From DASXIW01 sp036497785 (GTDB lineage Bacteria > Pseudomonadota > Alphaproteobacteria > Acetobacterales > Acetobacteraceae): 20,940 nt of DNA. The translations under genes and the position numbers were made by a program. The stretch lies in the NCBI GenBank assembly GCA_036497785.1, contig DASXIW010000262.1, positions 1 to 20,940 on the forward strand, in the 5' to 3' direction. Positions 1 to 7,212 of the stretch are shown here, in pieces (position 1 is the first letter of the stretch; every line of letters begins with the position of its first letter). The notes beneath the pieces were generated by a model that saw nothing but the letters and a program-made list of their open reading frames with translations, was not told the origin of the DNA and did not search any database.

Positions 1-176
1 CCCTTCTTCGGGTGGAAGGACAGCACCAGCACATACAGGAACGGATAGACGAACAGCGCCACGATCAGAAAGATCGCAGGCAGGATCAGCAGGGTGACAC
101 CGTCCAGCCCACGCTGCGCCAGCCGCAGCCGCAGCGGAACCCGGTCGGCATCGGGCAGCCCGGTGGCGGCGCTCAT
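1..176 (-). CDS. ABC transporter permease, first 58 codons only (cut by window edge)
   Basis: Reading the minus strand from the ATG at 176 gives MSAATGLPDADRVPL, then a basic stretch (RLRLAQRG) and a hydrophobic segment (VTLLILPAIFLIVALFVYPF, residues about 27-46) that looks like the first transmembrane helix of a PotB/FbpB-type importer permease. The start overlaps the stop of the upstream ATPase gene by ATGA (173-176) and has no visible Shine-Dalgarno of its own, so translation is probably coupled. Together with the ATPase and the solute-binding protein it would form the membrane channel of one importer. The remainder of the gene lies outside the window. The family assignment rests on context and one helix, so the substrate is not inferred. 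Confidence 0.75.
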   Translation of the reverse strand, partial: MSAATGLPDADRVPLRLRLAQRGLDGVTLLILPAIFLIVALFVYPFLYVLVLSFHPKK

Positions 177-1219
177 GCGGGATACACCAGCACGCGGGAC
201 GGGTCGGCACCCAGCTTCAGCGTTTCGCCGGTCGCCACGCGCTCCTCCGCCCGGAAAAACAGTTCGTAGCCGTCAGCCATCGTCGCCACGCCGTAGAAAT
301 CGCGGCCGCGATATTCGGCGCTGCGCACCGTCGCCAGCAACGTGCCATCCGGCGTCGACACTAGGTCTTCCGGCCGGATCGCCACCAAAGCCGCGCCGGA
401 AACCTCGCCCACCGGCGTGCCCGAAAGCTGCGCCCCGCCGATCACCAGCCGCATCACATTGCCGTCGGGCATCGCCTTCGCCGCCAGCAGGTTGCGATAG
501 CCCATGAACTCCGCGACATCCGCATGGGCCGGTCGCGAATACAGTGTCTCGGGCGTGCCGATCTGGCGCACCGCGCCGTCGCGCAACACCACGATCCGGT
601 CGGCCAGCGACAGCGCCTCGTCCTGGTCATGGGTCACATAGATCGTGGCGCAGCCAAGCAGATTATGAATCCGGCGGATCTCCGCGCGCATCTCCAGCCG
701 CAGCTTGGCGTCGAGGTTGGACAGCGGCTCGTCCATCAGCACCAGAGGCGGCTCCACCACGATCGCCCGCGCAATGGCCACGCGCTGCTGCTGGCCGCCG
801 GAGATCTGTCCCGGCAGCTTCTCGGCCTGCGCGGTCAGGCGCACCAGCTTCAGCCCGTCCTCCACCTTGCGATCGATCTCGGCCTTCGGGCGCCGCTGCA
901 TGCGCAGGCCGAAGCCGATATTTCGGCGCACGCTCATATGCGGGAACAGCGCATAATTCTGGAACACCATGCCGAAGCCCCGCTCCTCGGGCCCCAGCCG
1001 GTCGATGCGGCGATCATCCAGCCAGATGCTGCCCGATGTCAGTGGCAGCAACCCGGCCAGACAATTCAGCGCGGTCGATTTGCCACACCCGGACGGACCG
1101 AGCAGGGCGATGAACTCGCCCCGCTCGACCGTGAGGTCGATCCCCTTCAGCGCATTGAGCAGGCCGAAATCGCGGCTCATGCCCTCCAGCCGAAGCTGAC
1201 GGAAATCACGTGACGACAT
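173..1219 (-). CDS. ABC transporter ATP-binding protein, PotA/FbpC type
   Basis: This cytoplasmic ATPase would power the importer encoded around it. The 348-residue product carries Walker A GPSGCGKST (residues 41-49), the Q-loop Gln87, the signature ISGGQQQR (139-146), Walker B LVLMDE (159-164), the D-loop, and the switch histidine in VTHD (His197). A C-terminal TOBE-like region follows, with VAIRPEDL near residue 280. Length and layout fit the spermidine/putrescine, iron and sulfate importer ATPases. The ATG at 1219 is preferred because the usual first strand (LRLEGMSRDFG) follows it; no strong ribosome-binding site is visible. It lies 120 bases after the solute-binding protein gene, with a hairpin between, and its TGA overlaps the permease ATG. 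Substrate is unknown; polyamine, iron or another small solute are all possible. Confidence 0.92.
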   Translation of the reverse strand: MSSRDFRQLRLEGMSRDFGLLNALKGIDLTVERGEFIALLGPSGCGKSTALNCLAGLLPLTSGSIWLDDRRIDRLGPEERGFGMVFQNYALFPHMSVRRNIGFGLRMQRRPKAEIDRKVEDGLKLVRLTAQAEKLPGQISGGQQQRVAIARAIVVEPPLVLMDEPLSNLDAKLRLEMRAEIRRIHNLLGCATIYVTHDQDEALSLADRIVVLRDGAVRQIGTPETLYSRPAHADVAEFMGYRNLLAAKAMPDGNVMRLVIGGAQLSGTPVGEVSGAALVAIRPEDLVSTPDGTLLATVRSAEYRGRDFYGVATMADGYELFFRAEERVATGETLKLGADPSRVLVYPA

Positions 1220-1300
1220 GACGCTGGAATCCCGAAACTGAAGTGAGCATGGCGGATCCCTCTTGTCAGGACGCCGGCTTTTTCACGGAAAGGCAAAAGT

Positions 1301-1329
1301 GGCCGGAAATCCACAGGCGATTTCCGGCC
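1301..1329 (-). terminator. Intercistronic hairpin (attenuator or mRNA stabiliser) between binding-protein and ATPase genes
   Basis: GGCCGGAAATC (1301-1311) is followed after 7 bases by its exact complement GATTTCCGGCC (1319-1329), an 11-bp GC-rich stem starting 11 bases past the binding-protein stop on the minus strand. The RNA 3' of it reads ACTTTTGCCTTTCC, a broken T-run. Such hairpins in ABC importer operons commonly keep binding-protein mRNA above that of the ATPase and permeases; here that role is inferred. Confidence 0.65.
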
Positions 1330-1339
1330 GGGTGGAACC

Positions 1340-2545
1340 CTATTTCGCGACCTTGCTGCCGACCTGCTGGTCCCAGCGCTTGAACGCCAGCACCAGCTTG
1401 TCGGCATCAAGCGGCAGCTCGATCGGATTATCGGCAATCAGCTTGGCGTATTCAGGCCGGCCAAACTCCTTGATGGCGTCCTGGCTTTCCTGCGGCGCCA
1501 TGTCCAGCGTCACGCCCTTCACCGCGGGGCCGGGATAGAAATAGCCCTTGTCGTAGGTCAGCGCCTGCTGCTGCGGCTTCAGCATGAAATTGATGAGATC
1601 CAGCAGGACGGCCATCTTTTCAGGCGACAGCCCCTTCGGCACGCACATGAAATGGCTGTCGCCGATCCAATGGAAGCCCTTCAGCGTGGTAATGGCGGCT
1701 TCCTTCGGCACGATGCCTAGCACGCGCGGATTGATGTCCCAACCGGTATGGGAGGCGACCATGTCGCGCGAACCATCGCCGAATTCCTTGAACACCGGTG
1801 AGGTGCCGGAGGGGTAGTACTCGATGGTGCTGCTCATTTCCTCGAGATACGACCAAGTCTTATTCCACCCATTCGCCGGATCCTTCGGGTCCTTGTCGCC
1901 AAGGATATAGGGCAGCCCCATCAGGAAGGCGCGGCCGGGGCCGGAATTGGCGGGGCGCGCATACATGAAGCGCTTTGGATTGGCCTTGCACCAGGCAAGC
2001 AATTCCTCGGCCGTGCCGGGCACCTGCTTCACCCGGCTGGGCATGTATTCGATGATCGGGCCACCGGGACAGGCGGCGATGATCACGCCCTGGTCCAGTG
2101 CGGCCGACTGCAGCCGCGTGGCCAGCGGATTCAGCAGATCGGCCAGCTTCGGCAGGGATGCGGCATACTGGGTCAGCAACGGCGCCAAAAGCTTCTGGTC
2201 GATGCCGGCGGCCAGACCGTCATTGCCGGTCAGCACCATGTCGATATCCACCCGGTTGGCGTCCTGCTGCGCCTTGATCTTACCGGGAATTTCCGGCGCC
2301 GGCGCCTGGGTGAAGCTGATCCGCGACACCAGCTTCGGATTGGCCGCCCGATACGCCTCAAAGCCCTTCTGGGTCAGCGCAAGATTGCCGGCAACATCGA
2401 CGATGTTGATCGTGACCGGACTGGTCGGCATGGCGGGCGCCTGGGCGCGGGCAATGCCCGCCGTGGCCAACGCGCCGATGCCGCCTAGCACGCCGCGGCG
2501 CGTCGCCTTCTGGAACAGGTCCCGCGGATCCGTGAAGTCCGTCAT
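1340..2545 (-). CDS. Tat-exported extracellular solute-binding protein of an ABC importer
   Basis: The 401-residue product would capture the substrate in the periplasm and deliver it to the importer encoded downstream. Its N-terminus carries a twin-arginine leader: Arg16-Arg17 in ATRRGVLGG, a small-residue hydrophobic core and a likely cleavage near ARAQA (residues 32-36), so export in a folded state is expected. The mature part has the two-lobe style of the spermidine/putrescine and iron binding proteins (family 1/8), including a central GWDINPRVLGIVP segment and a C-terminal PLDADKLVLAFKRWDQQVG. The start is supported by a GGAGGAG ribosome-binding site (2552-2560, read on the minus strand) six bases or so upstream of the ATG. 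It is the first gene of the operon and is divergent from the LacI-type regulator. I cannot name the ligand. Confidence 0.88.
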   Translation of the reverse strand: MTDFTDPRDLFQKATRRGVLGGIGALATAGIARAQAPAMPTSPVTINIVDVAGNLALTQKGFEAYRAANPKLVSRISFTQAPAPEIPGKIKAQQDANRVDIDMVLTGNDGLAAGIDQKLLAPLLTQYAASLPKLADLLNPLATRLQSAALDQGVIIAACPGGPIIEYMPSRVKQVPGTAEELLAWCKANPKRFMYARPANSGPGRAFLMGLPYILGDKDPKDPANGWNKTWSYLEEMSSTIEYYPSGTSPVFKEFGDGSRDMVASHTGWDINPRVLGIVPKEAAITTLKGFHWIGDSHFMCVPKGLSPEKMAVLLDLINFMLKPQQQALTYDKGYFYPGPAVKGVTLDMAPQESQDAIKEFGRPEYAKLIADNPIELPLDADKLVLAFKRWDQQVGSKVAK

Positions 2546-2627
2546 ATAGTCTCCTCCTCGATCGTTATTGCCGAGTTATGTGAAGGTGTCGCAAGCTACG
2601 CGCAGGCCGGCGGTGGGGCAACGGGGG

Positions 2628-2641
2628 GATTGCATCCAATC
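2628..2641. promoter_or_regulatory. Candidate operator in the divergent gap (near-palindrome GATTGCATCCAATC)
   Basis: GATTG, CATC, CAATC form a 14-base near-perfect dyad (12 of 14 positions symmetric). It sits between the divergent binding-protein and LacI-type genes, 83 bases upstream of the binding-protein start. Size and position suit a LacI-family operator, but no other copy was found in the window and no promoter could be aligned with confidence. Confidence 0.35.
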
Positions 2642-2659
2642 ACCGGCATGAGGCGTTCG

Positions 2660-3736
2660 ATGTACCCGAACGGGCCAACAAATCATAATGCGCCCGAAAC
2701 TGGGCGCGACGGAGTGAGACTGATCGTGACCCGCAGAGCCGGCCATGCCACATCCGCCGTGAAGATCACCGATGTCGCCTTCGCGGCCGGTGTAGCCCCC
2801 ATGACCGTGTCGCGCGTGCTGAACACGCCCGAGCGCGTCTCCGAACCCACCGCCCTGCGTGTGCGCGAGGCGATCGAGCGGTTGGGCTACGTGCCCAACC
2901 TCATCGCCGGCGGCCTGTCCAGCCGGCGCAGCCGGATGATTTCCGCCATCCTGCCCACCATCGCCAGCCCGATGTTCAGCGTGCCGATGCAAAGCTTCAC
3001 GGACACGCTCAGCCGCGCCGGCTACAATGTCATGCTCGGCCTGTCCGGTTACGAGGAAGGCGGGGAGGACCCGCTGATCCGTGCCGTGCTGACGCGCCGG
3101 CCGGACGGGCTGCTGCTGACCGGCACCAACCACTCCCCCGCGGCACGGCGCCTGCTGGCCGATGCCGGCGTGCCGGTGGTCGAAATCTGGGACGCGACGG
3201 AAACCCCTACCGACATGCTGGTGGGTTTCGATCACCACGAACTCGGGGCGATCGTCGCGGATTTCTTTGCCGCCGCCGGCCACACACGGTTCGCCGTGCT
3301 GGCCGCGAAAGATCCGCGCGCCGCGGCACGGCGCGACGGATTCGTCAGCCGCGTACGTCAGCATGGCGGAACGCTGCTCGCCGCGCACACCCTGACCGCC
3401 CCCGGCAGCATCATGGATGGCAGGCTCGCCTTGCGCGAAATCGCCCCCCAGCTGGGCGAGCGCACGGCGATCTTCTGCAGCTCGGACAATCTCGCCTTCG
3501 GCGTGGTCACCGAGGCACGGGTGCTCGGCATCGCCGTGCCGGAACGGCTGGCGGTATGTGGGTTCGGCGATTTCGAGATGAGCCGCAGCGGCGAACCGCC
3601 GATTACCACGGTCAGCGTGGACGGCGCGGGCATGGGGCGCCTGGCGGCGGAAAACCTGCTCGCGCGCATTGGCGGCGGCACGGCGCCACGCCGCGTCCTC
3701 GTCCCGCCGCGCATTATCGAGCGTGCTTCCACCTGA
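2660..3736 (+). CDS. LacI-family transcriptional regulator, GntR(gluconate)-like
   Basis: This DNA-binding repressor has a LacI helix-turn-helix (KITDVAFAAGVAPMTVSRVLN, about residues 35-55 from this start) with the hinge helix region NLIAGGLSSRRSRM. A periplasmic-binding-protein-like sensor domain follows (ISAILPTIASPMFS, DGLLLTGTNHSP, VGFDHHELGAI, IFCSSDNLAFGV, AVCGFGDFEMSR). The overall pattern resembles the E. coli gluconate repressor GntR, so a sugar acid or similar effector is possible but not shown. The start is uncertain: ATG 2660 has GAGG six bases upstream, TTG 2630 and ATG 2648 are in frame, and GTG 2726 would give the family's usual short N-terminus (337 residues). It is divergent from the importer operon and upstream of glcB in the same direction, so either could be its target. 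Confidence 0.9.
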   Translation: MYPNGPTNHNAPETGRDGVRLIVTRRAGHATSAVKITDVAFAAGVAPMTVSRVLNTPERVSEPTALRVREAIERLGYVPNLIAGGLSSRRSRMISAILPTIASPMFSVPMQSFTDTLSRAGYNVMLGLSGYEEGGEDPLIRAVLTRRPDGLLLTGTNHSPAARRLLADAGVPVVEIWDATETPTDMLVGFDHHELGAIVADFFAAAGHTRFAVLAAKDPRAAARRDGFVSRVRQHGGTLLAAHTLTAPGSIMDGRLALREIAPQLGERTAIFCSSDNLAFGVVTEARVLGIAVPERLAVCGFGDFEMSRSGEPPITTVSVDGAGMGRLAAENLLARIGGGTAPRRVLVPPRIIERAST

Positions 3737-4082
3737 TCCCTCCCGGTCCGATTGTCGCCATTCGTCGCGTGGCGCGATCGCTTTGTCGCGTGATTTTTCG
3801 GCGTTACGCCGATTCCACATCGCATCATTCAGCCAGCCATGCGCCCAGCGCATGGTAGCGATACCATAACACTACCGCAAAAACTTGCCTAGATCACCCG
3901 CCCCACACCCGTCACGAGAATGCACCGTTACGCGCAAGAATGGAATGCCGCCGGGGCCAACCCGGCCGATCCATTTAGTACGCTCATCAATGGATGATTT
4001 ATCCTGACGGATCGATAATGGCTCTCGACAAATCGCCAAGGCCCGGCAAGAACTCGGTCAGTTCCGTATGGGAGATTTCGCG
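3737..4082. other. Gene-free stretch between regulator and glcB, with palindromes
   Basis: No convincing reading frame is present in these 346 bases. Near the left end, CGCGA (3773-3777) and TCGCG (3786-3790) can pair, followed by TGATTTTT (3791-3798); this is a weak candidate terminator for the regulator gene. Next come CCATGCGC-CCA-GCGCATGG (3837-3855) and an overlapping operator-like dyad (3852-3867). Closer to glcB, TCATC-AATG-GATGA (3984-3997) is a small dyad of uncertain meaning. I could not place a confident -35/-10 pair for glcB. Confidence 0.5.
3852..3867. promoter_or_regulatory. Operator-like palindrome ATGGTA-GCGA-TACCAT upstream of glcB
   Basis: A perfect 6-bp dyad with a 4-base centre lies 115 bases after the regulator stop and 215 bases before the glcB start. 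It resembles, from memory, the ATGTTACC-type half sites bound by E. coli GntR, which the adjacent regulator also resembles. It overlaps the hairpin CCATGCGC-CCA-GCGCATGG by four bases, giving three CCAT/ATGG half-sites in a row. Binding is inference. Confidence 0.4.
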
Positions 4083-6239
4083 ATGAACGACCAGGCCGCC
4101 AGCGACATCCAGGTCGCTCCCGTCCTCAAGGACTTCGTGGACAACGAAGCCCTGCCCGGCACCGGCCTCCCCGCCGGCGCCTTCTGGGCCGGCTTCTCCC
4201 GCATCGTCGCCGCCTTCGCCCCCCGCAACGCCGCCCTGCTGGCCCGGCGCGACGAGCTGCAAACCCAGATCGACAACTGGCACACCCAGCATCGCGGCAA
4301 ACCGGCGGACCATGCCGCCTATCTCCAATTCCTGCGCGAGATCGGCTACCTGCTGCCCGCCGCGCCCGTGTTCAGCGTCGCCACCGCCAATGTGGACCCC
4401 GAAATCGCCACCATCGCCGGGCCGCAGCTCGTCGTGCCCGTCAACAACGCCCGCTACGCGCTGAACGCCGGCAATGCCCGCTGGGGCAGTCTCTACGACG
4501 CGCTGTACGGCACGGACGCCATCCCCGATGAAGGCGCCGCCGCCCGCGGCCGCGGCTACAACCCGGCCCGTGGCGCCAAGGTCTTCGCCCGCGCCAAAGC
4601 CTTCCTCGACAGCGCCGCCCCCCTCGCCGCCGGCAGCCACGTCGCCTCCACCGGCTACAGCATCGCTGACGGCAAGCTCACCATCGCCACTGCCAACGGC
4701 GCCACCACCCTCGCCAACCCCGCCCAACTCATCGGCTGGCAGGGAGACGCCGCCGCCCCCACCGCCATCCTCCTGCGCCATAACGGCCTGCACCTTGAAC
4801 TGAAGATCGACCGCACCCATCCCATCGGCAAGGATGACAAGGCCGGCCTGGCCGACGTGGTCCTCGAATCCGCCGTCACCACCATCATGGATTGCGAAGA
4901 CAGCGTCGCCGCCGTCGACGCAGCCGACAAGGTGGATGTCTACCGCAACTGGCTCGGCCTCATGAACGGCAAGCTGGCCGTGGCCTTCGAGAAAGACGGC
5001 AAGACCCTCCATCGCAAGCTCAACCCGGATCGCTCCTATACCGCCCCGTCCGGCACCGTCACCCTGCCCGGCCGCAGCCTGATGCTGGTCCGCAATGTCG
5101 GCCACCACATGTTCACGGATGCGGTGCAGGACGCCGCCGGCCGCGACATCCCGGAAACCATCCTGGACGCCGCCCTCACCTCGCTCATCGCCCTGCACGA
5201 CCTGAAGGGCGCCGGTCCGCTCCGCAACAGCCGCGCCGGCTCGGTCTACATCGTCAAGCCCAAGATGCACGGGCCCGAGGAAGTCGCCTTCGCCAACGAC
5301 CTCTTCGCCGCCGTCGAGGATCTGCTGAAGCTGCCGCGCAACACGCTCAAGATGGGCATCATGGACGAGGAACGGCGCACCAGCGTCAATCTCGCCGCCT
5401 GCATCCACGCTGCGCGGGAACGCGTCGTGTTCATCAACACCGGCTTCCTGGATCGCACCGGCGACGAGATCCACACCTCCATCGAAGCCGGCGCGATGAT
5501 CCGCAAGAACGACATGAAAGGCGCCGTCTGGATCGCGGCCTATGAGGACAACAACGTCGATGTCGGCCTGGCCAGCGGCCTGCGCGGCCGCGCCCAGATC
5601 GGCAAGGGGATGTGGGCCGCACCCGACCGGATGGCCGACATGCTCGCCCAGAAAATCGGCCACCCCCGCGCCGGCGCCAACACCGCCTGGGTCCCCTCGC
5701 CCACCGCTGCCACGCTGCACGCCCAGCACTACCATGAGGTCGACGTCGCCGCGCGCCAGGCGGAACTGGCCAAGCGCACGCCCGCGGACGTCGCGAAAAT
5801 CCTCACTATCCCCCTGGCCGACCGCCCGAACTGGTCGCCCGAGGAATTGCAGCAGGAACTGGACAACAACACCCAAGGCATCCTCGGCTACGTCGTCCGC
5901 TGGATCGACCAGGGCGTCGGCTGCTCCAAAGTGCCGGATATCCACGATGTCGGCCTGATGGAAGATCGCGCCACCCTGCGCATCTCCAGCCAGCACATCG
6001 CCAACTGGCTGCACCACGGCATCGTCACCGAAGCCCAGGTGCTGGAAACGCTGAAGCGCATGGCCGCCGTCGTGGACCGCCAGAACGCCACAGACACCGC
6101 CTACAGGCCCATGGCCCCCAGCTTCGACGGCGCCGCCTTCAAAGCCGCCTGCGACCTCGTGTTCAAAGGCCGCACTCAACCCAACGGCTACACCGAATTC
6201 ATCCTCCACAGCCGCCGCCGCGAAGCCAAGGCGGCCTGA
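4083..6239 (+). CDS. glcB: Malate synthase G
   Basis: This cytoplasmic enzyme condenses glyoxylate with acetyl-CoA to give malate and CoA, feeding two-carbon compounds (acetate or glycolate) into the TCA cycle. The 718-residue product matches the length of isoform G (about 720) rather than isoform A. Family blocks are clear: SVYIVKPKMHGPEEV, MGIMDEERRTSVNL, INTGFLDRTGDEIHTS, RAQIGKGMW, TAWVPSPTAATLHA and LMEDRATLRISSQ, whose Asp628 is at the position of the catalytic base (Asp631 in E. coli). ATG 4083 is chosen because GGGAG (4070-4074) lies 8 bases upstream; an in-frame ATG at 4068 lacks such a site. No isocitrate lyase or glycolate oxidase gene lies nearby. A LacI-type regulator precedes it and a large palindrome begins 7 bases after its stop. 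Confidence 0.97.
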   Translation: MNDQAASDIQVAPVLKDFVDNEALPGTGLPAGAFWAGFSRIVAAFAPRNAALLARRDELQTQIDNWHTQHRGKPADHAAYLQFLREIGYLLPAAPVFSVATANVDPEIATIAGPQLVVPVNNARYALNAGNARWGSLYDALYGTDAIPDEGAAARGRGYNPARGAKVFARAKAFLDSAAPLAAGSHVASTGYSIADGKLTIATANGATTLANPAQLIGWQGDAAAPTAILLRHNGLHLELKIDRTHPIGKDDKAGLADVVLESAVTTIMDCEDSVAAVDAADKVDVYRNWLGLMNGKLAVAFEKDGKTLHRKLNPDRSYTAPSGTVTLPGRSLMLVRNVGHHMFTDAVQDAAGRDIPETILDAALTSLIALHDLKGAGPLRNSRAGSVYIVKPKMHGPEEVAFANDLFAAVEDLLKLPRNTLKMGIMDEERRTSVNLAACIHAARERVVFINTGFLDRTGDEIHTSIEAGAMIRKNDMKGAVWIAAYEDNNVDVGLASGLRGRAQIGKGMWAAPDRMADMLAQKIGHPRAGANTAWVPSPTAATLHAQHYHEVDVAARQAELAKRTPADVAKILTIPLADRPNWSPEELQQELDNNTQGILGYVVRWIDQGVGCSKVPDIHDVGLMEDRATLRISSQHIANWLHHGIVTEAQVLETLKRMAAVVDRQNATDTAYRPMAPSFDGAAFKAACDLVFKGRTQPNGYTEFILHSRRREAKAA

Positions 6240-6245
6240 ACATCG

Positions 6246-6499
6246 TCCCATGGGCCGGGTGTGGCCGAAGGAAGGTAGGGAAGGCCAGGGCTCTGCCCTG
6301 GACCCGCCAAGGGGCAGAGGCCCCTTGGGTCCCATGACAAAAGGGGTTTTGAGGAGGGGGCCGCGGGGGGGTTGCCACCGCCCCGCAGCCCCCTCCTCAA
6401 AACCCCTTGATGCGATAAGGTCCAAGGGCTTGGCCTCTGGCGGGTCTGGGCAGTGCCCAGCCTTGCTTACCTTCCTCCAGCCACGCCCGGCCCGTGGGA
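6246..6499. repeat. 254-base imperfect inverted repeat filling the glcB-trpG gap
   Basis: The gap between glcB and trpG (321 bases) holds no gene but is almost wholly one long palindrome. The inner arms, 6341-6361 and 6388-6408, are exact complements over 21 bases (AAGGGGTTTTGAGG...). Inside them GCGGGG/CCCCGC (6363-6368, 6381-6386) adds a further stem. The outer ends match as TCCCATGGGCCGGG (from 6246) and its near complement (6480-6499), with 18 of 20 positions complementary and both mismatches G-T compatible. Between these, AGGAAGGTA, GGGCTCTGCCC and GACCCGCC blocks are partly conserved in both arms with small gaps. It may act as a bidirectional terminator between glcB and the trp genes, and looks like a dispersed intergenic element. 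Confidence 0.88.
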
Positions 6500-6525
6500 T
6501 GATACCAGCCAGACCCGCATGGCAT

Positions 6526-6554
6526 TTGACGTCTGGCGCCCCGCCGCACAAACT
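6526..6554 (+). promoter_or_regulatory. Possible trpG promoter giving a near-leaderless mRNA
   Basis: TTGACG (6526-6531) and a poor -10 CAAACT (6549-6554) are spaced by 17 bases in the 61 bases left between the palindrome and trpG. If used, transcription would begin at about the ATG (6561), which agrees with the lack of a Shine-Dalgarno there. The -10 match is weak. Confidence 0.22.
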
Positions 6555-6560
6555 GTTGCC

Positions 6561-7157
6561 ATGATCCTTCTGATCGACAATTACGACAGCTTCACCTTCA
6601 ACCTCGTGCAGTTCCTGGGCGATCTTGGCGCTCGCTGCGCGGTGTGGCGGAACGATGCGCTCGATGTCGGCCAGGCCATGGCCATGGCGCCGGAAGCGAT
6701 CGTGCTATCCCCCGGCCCGTGCACGCCGAACGAGGCGGGCATCTGCCTCGACCTGATCGCAGCCGCCAGTGGCCGCATTCCCCTGCTTGGCGTATGCCTC
6801 GGCCACCAGGCGATCGGCCAGGCCTTTGGCGGCGAGGTGGTGCGCGCGCCCGCCCCGATGCACGGCAAGGTCAGCCCGATCCAGCACGACGACAGCGACA
6901 TCTTCGCCGACATCCCGAACGGGTTCGAAGCGACGCGGTATCACAGCCTGATCGTGCGCCGGGACACCCTGCCCGAAACCCTGGTGGAGACCGCCCGCAC
7001 CGCGGACGGCCTCATCATGGGCCTGCGCCACCGGGATTTCCCGGTCTTCGGCGTGCAGTTTCACCCCGAGAGCATTGCCAGCCAGCACGGCCACCGCCTG
7101 CTCGGCAATTTCCTCGCCATCGCGCGCGGTGCCAACACTCCCGCCCGAGCCGCCTGA
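6561..7157 (+). CDS. trpG: Anthranilate synthase glutamine amidotransferase subunit (TrpG/PabA type)
   Basis: This subunit takes ammonia from glutamine and passes it to the TrpE (or PabB) partner for anthranilate (or aminodeoxychorismate) formation. The 198-residue product begins MILLIDNYDSFTFNLVQ, as the family does, and has the oxyanion loop SPGPCTPNEAG and the class I triad Cys79 (GVCLGHQ), His168 and Glu170 (QFHPES). Frame remains open upstream to 6453, inside the palindrome, but homology argues for ATG 6561; no clear ribosome-binding site is visible. It leads the trpG-trpD-trpC-moaC-moeA cluster. No trpE lies in the window, so the partner must be encoded elsewhere. Use in both tryptophan and folate synthesis is possible, as in other bacteria with one such subunit. 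Confidence 0.95.
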   Translation: MILLIDNYDSFTFNLVQFLGDLGARCAVWRNDALDVGQAMAMAPEAIVLSPGPCTPNEAGICLDLIAAASGRIPLLGVCLGHQAIGQAFGGEVVRAPAPMHGKVSPIQHDDSDIFADIPNGFEATRYHSLIVRRDTLPETLVETARTADGLIMGLRHRDFPVFGVQFHPESIASQHGHRLLGNFLAIARGANTPARAA

Positions 7158-7202
7158 GCGCAACCGCCTCGGCGCCATGTCTGAGCGCAACGGCCCGAAC
7201 GC

Positions 7203-7207
7203 GGGAG
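7203..7207 (+). promoter_or_regulatory. Ribosome-binding site supporting a TTG start for trpD
   Basis: GGGAG (extending to GGGAGAAG) lies 5 bases before the in-frame TTG at 7213. The in-frame ATG at 7177 has no purine-rich site upstream, so this sequence favours the later, non-ATG start. Confidence 0.6.
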
Positions 7208-7212
7208 AAGCC

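Noticed and set aside
2690..2707. GCGCCC-GAAACT-GGGCGC dyad as an operator for the LacI-type regulator
   Set aside because: It probably lies inside the coding region if translation starts at 2660, its arms are plain GC runs, and the centre is not typical of LacI-family operators.
2576..3853. A 425-codon open frame on the minus strand opposite the LacI-type regulator
   Set aside because: Antisense shadow; the plus-strand helix-turn-helix and sensor domain are clear.
3984..3997. TCATC-AATG-GATGA dyad before glcB as a second operator
   Set aside because: Short arms, no resemblance to the other candidate sites, and such dyads are expected by chance in 346 bases.
3999..6551. An 850-codon open frame on the minus strand opposite glcB
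   Set aside because: It is antisense to an unmistakable malate synthase and its composition (Gly, Val, Asp, His repeats) is the usual shadow of GC-rich codons; it also runs through the palindromic repeat.
6188..6564. Open frames on both strands in the glcB-trpG gap
   Set aside because: They are translations of the palindromic repeat and have no ribosome-binding sites; arm-to-arm complementarity explains the open frames.
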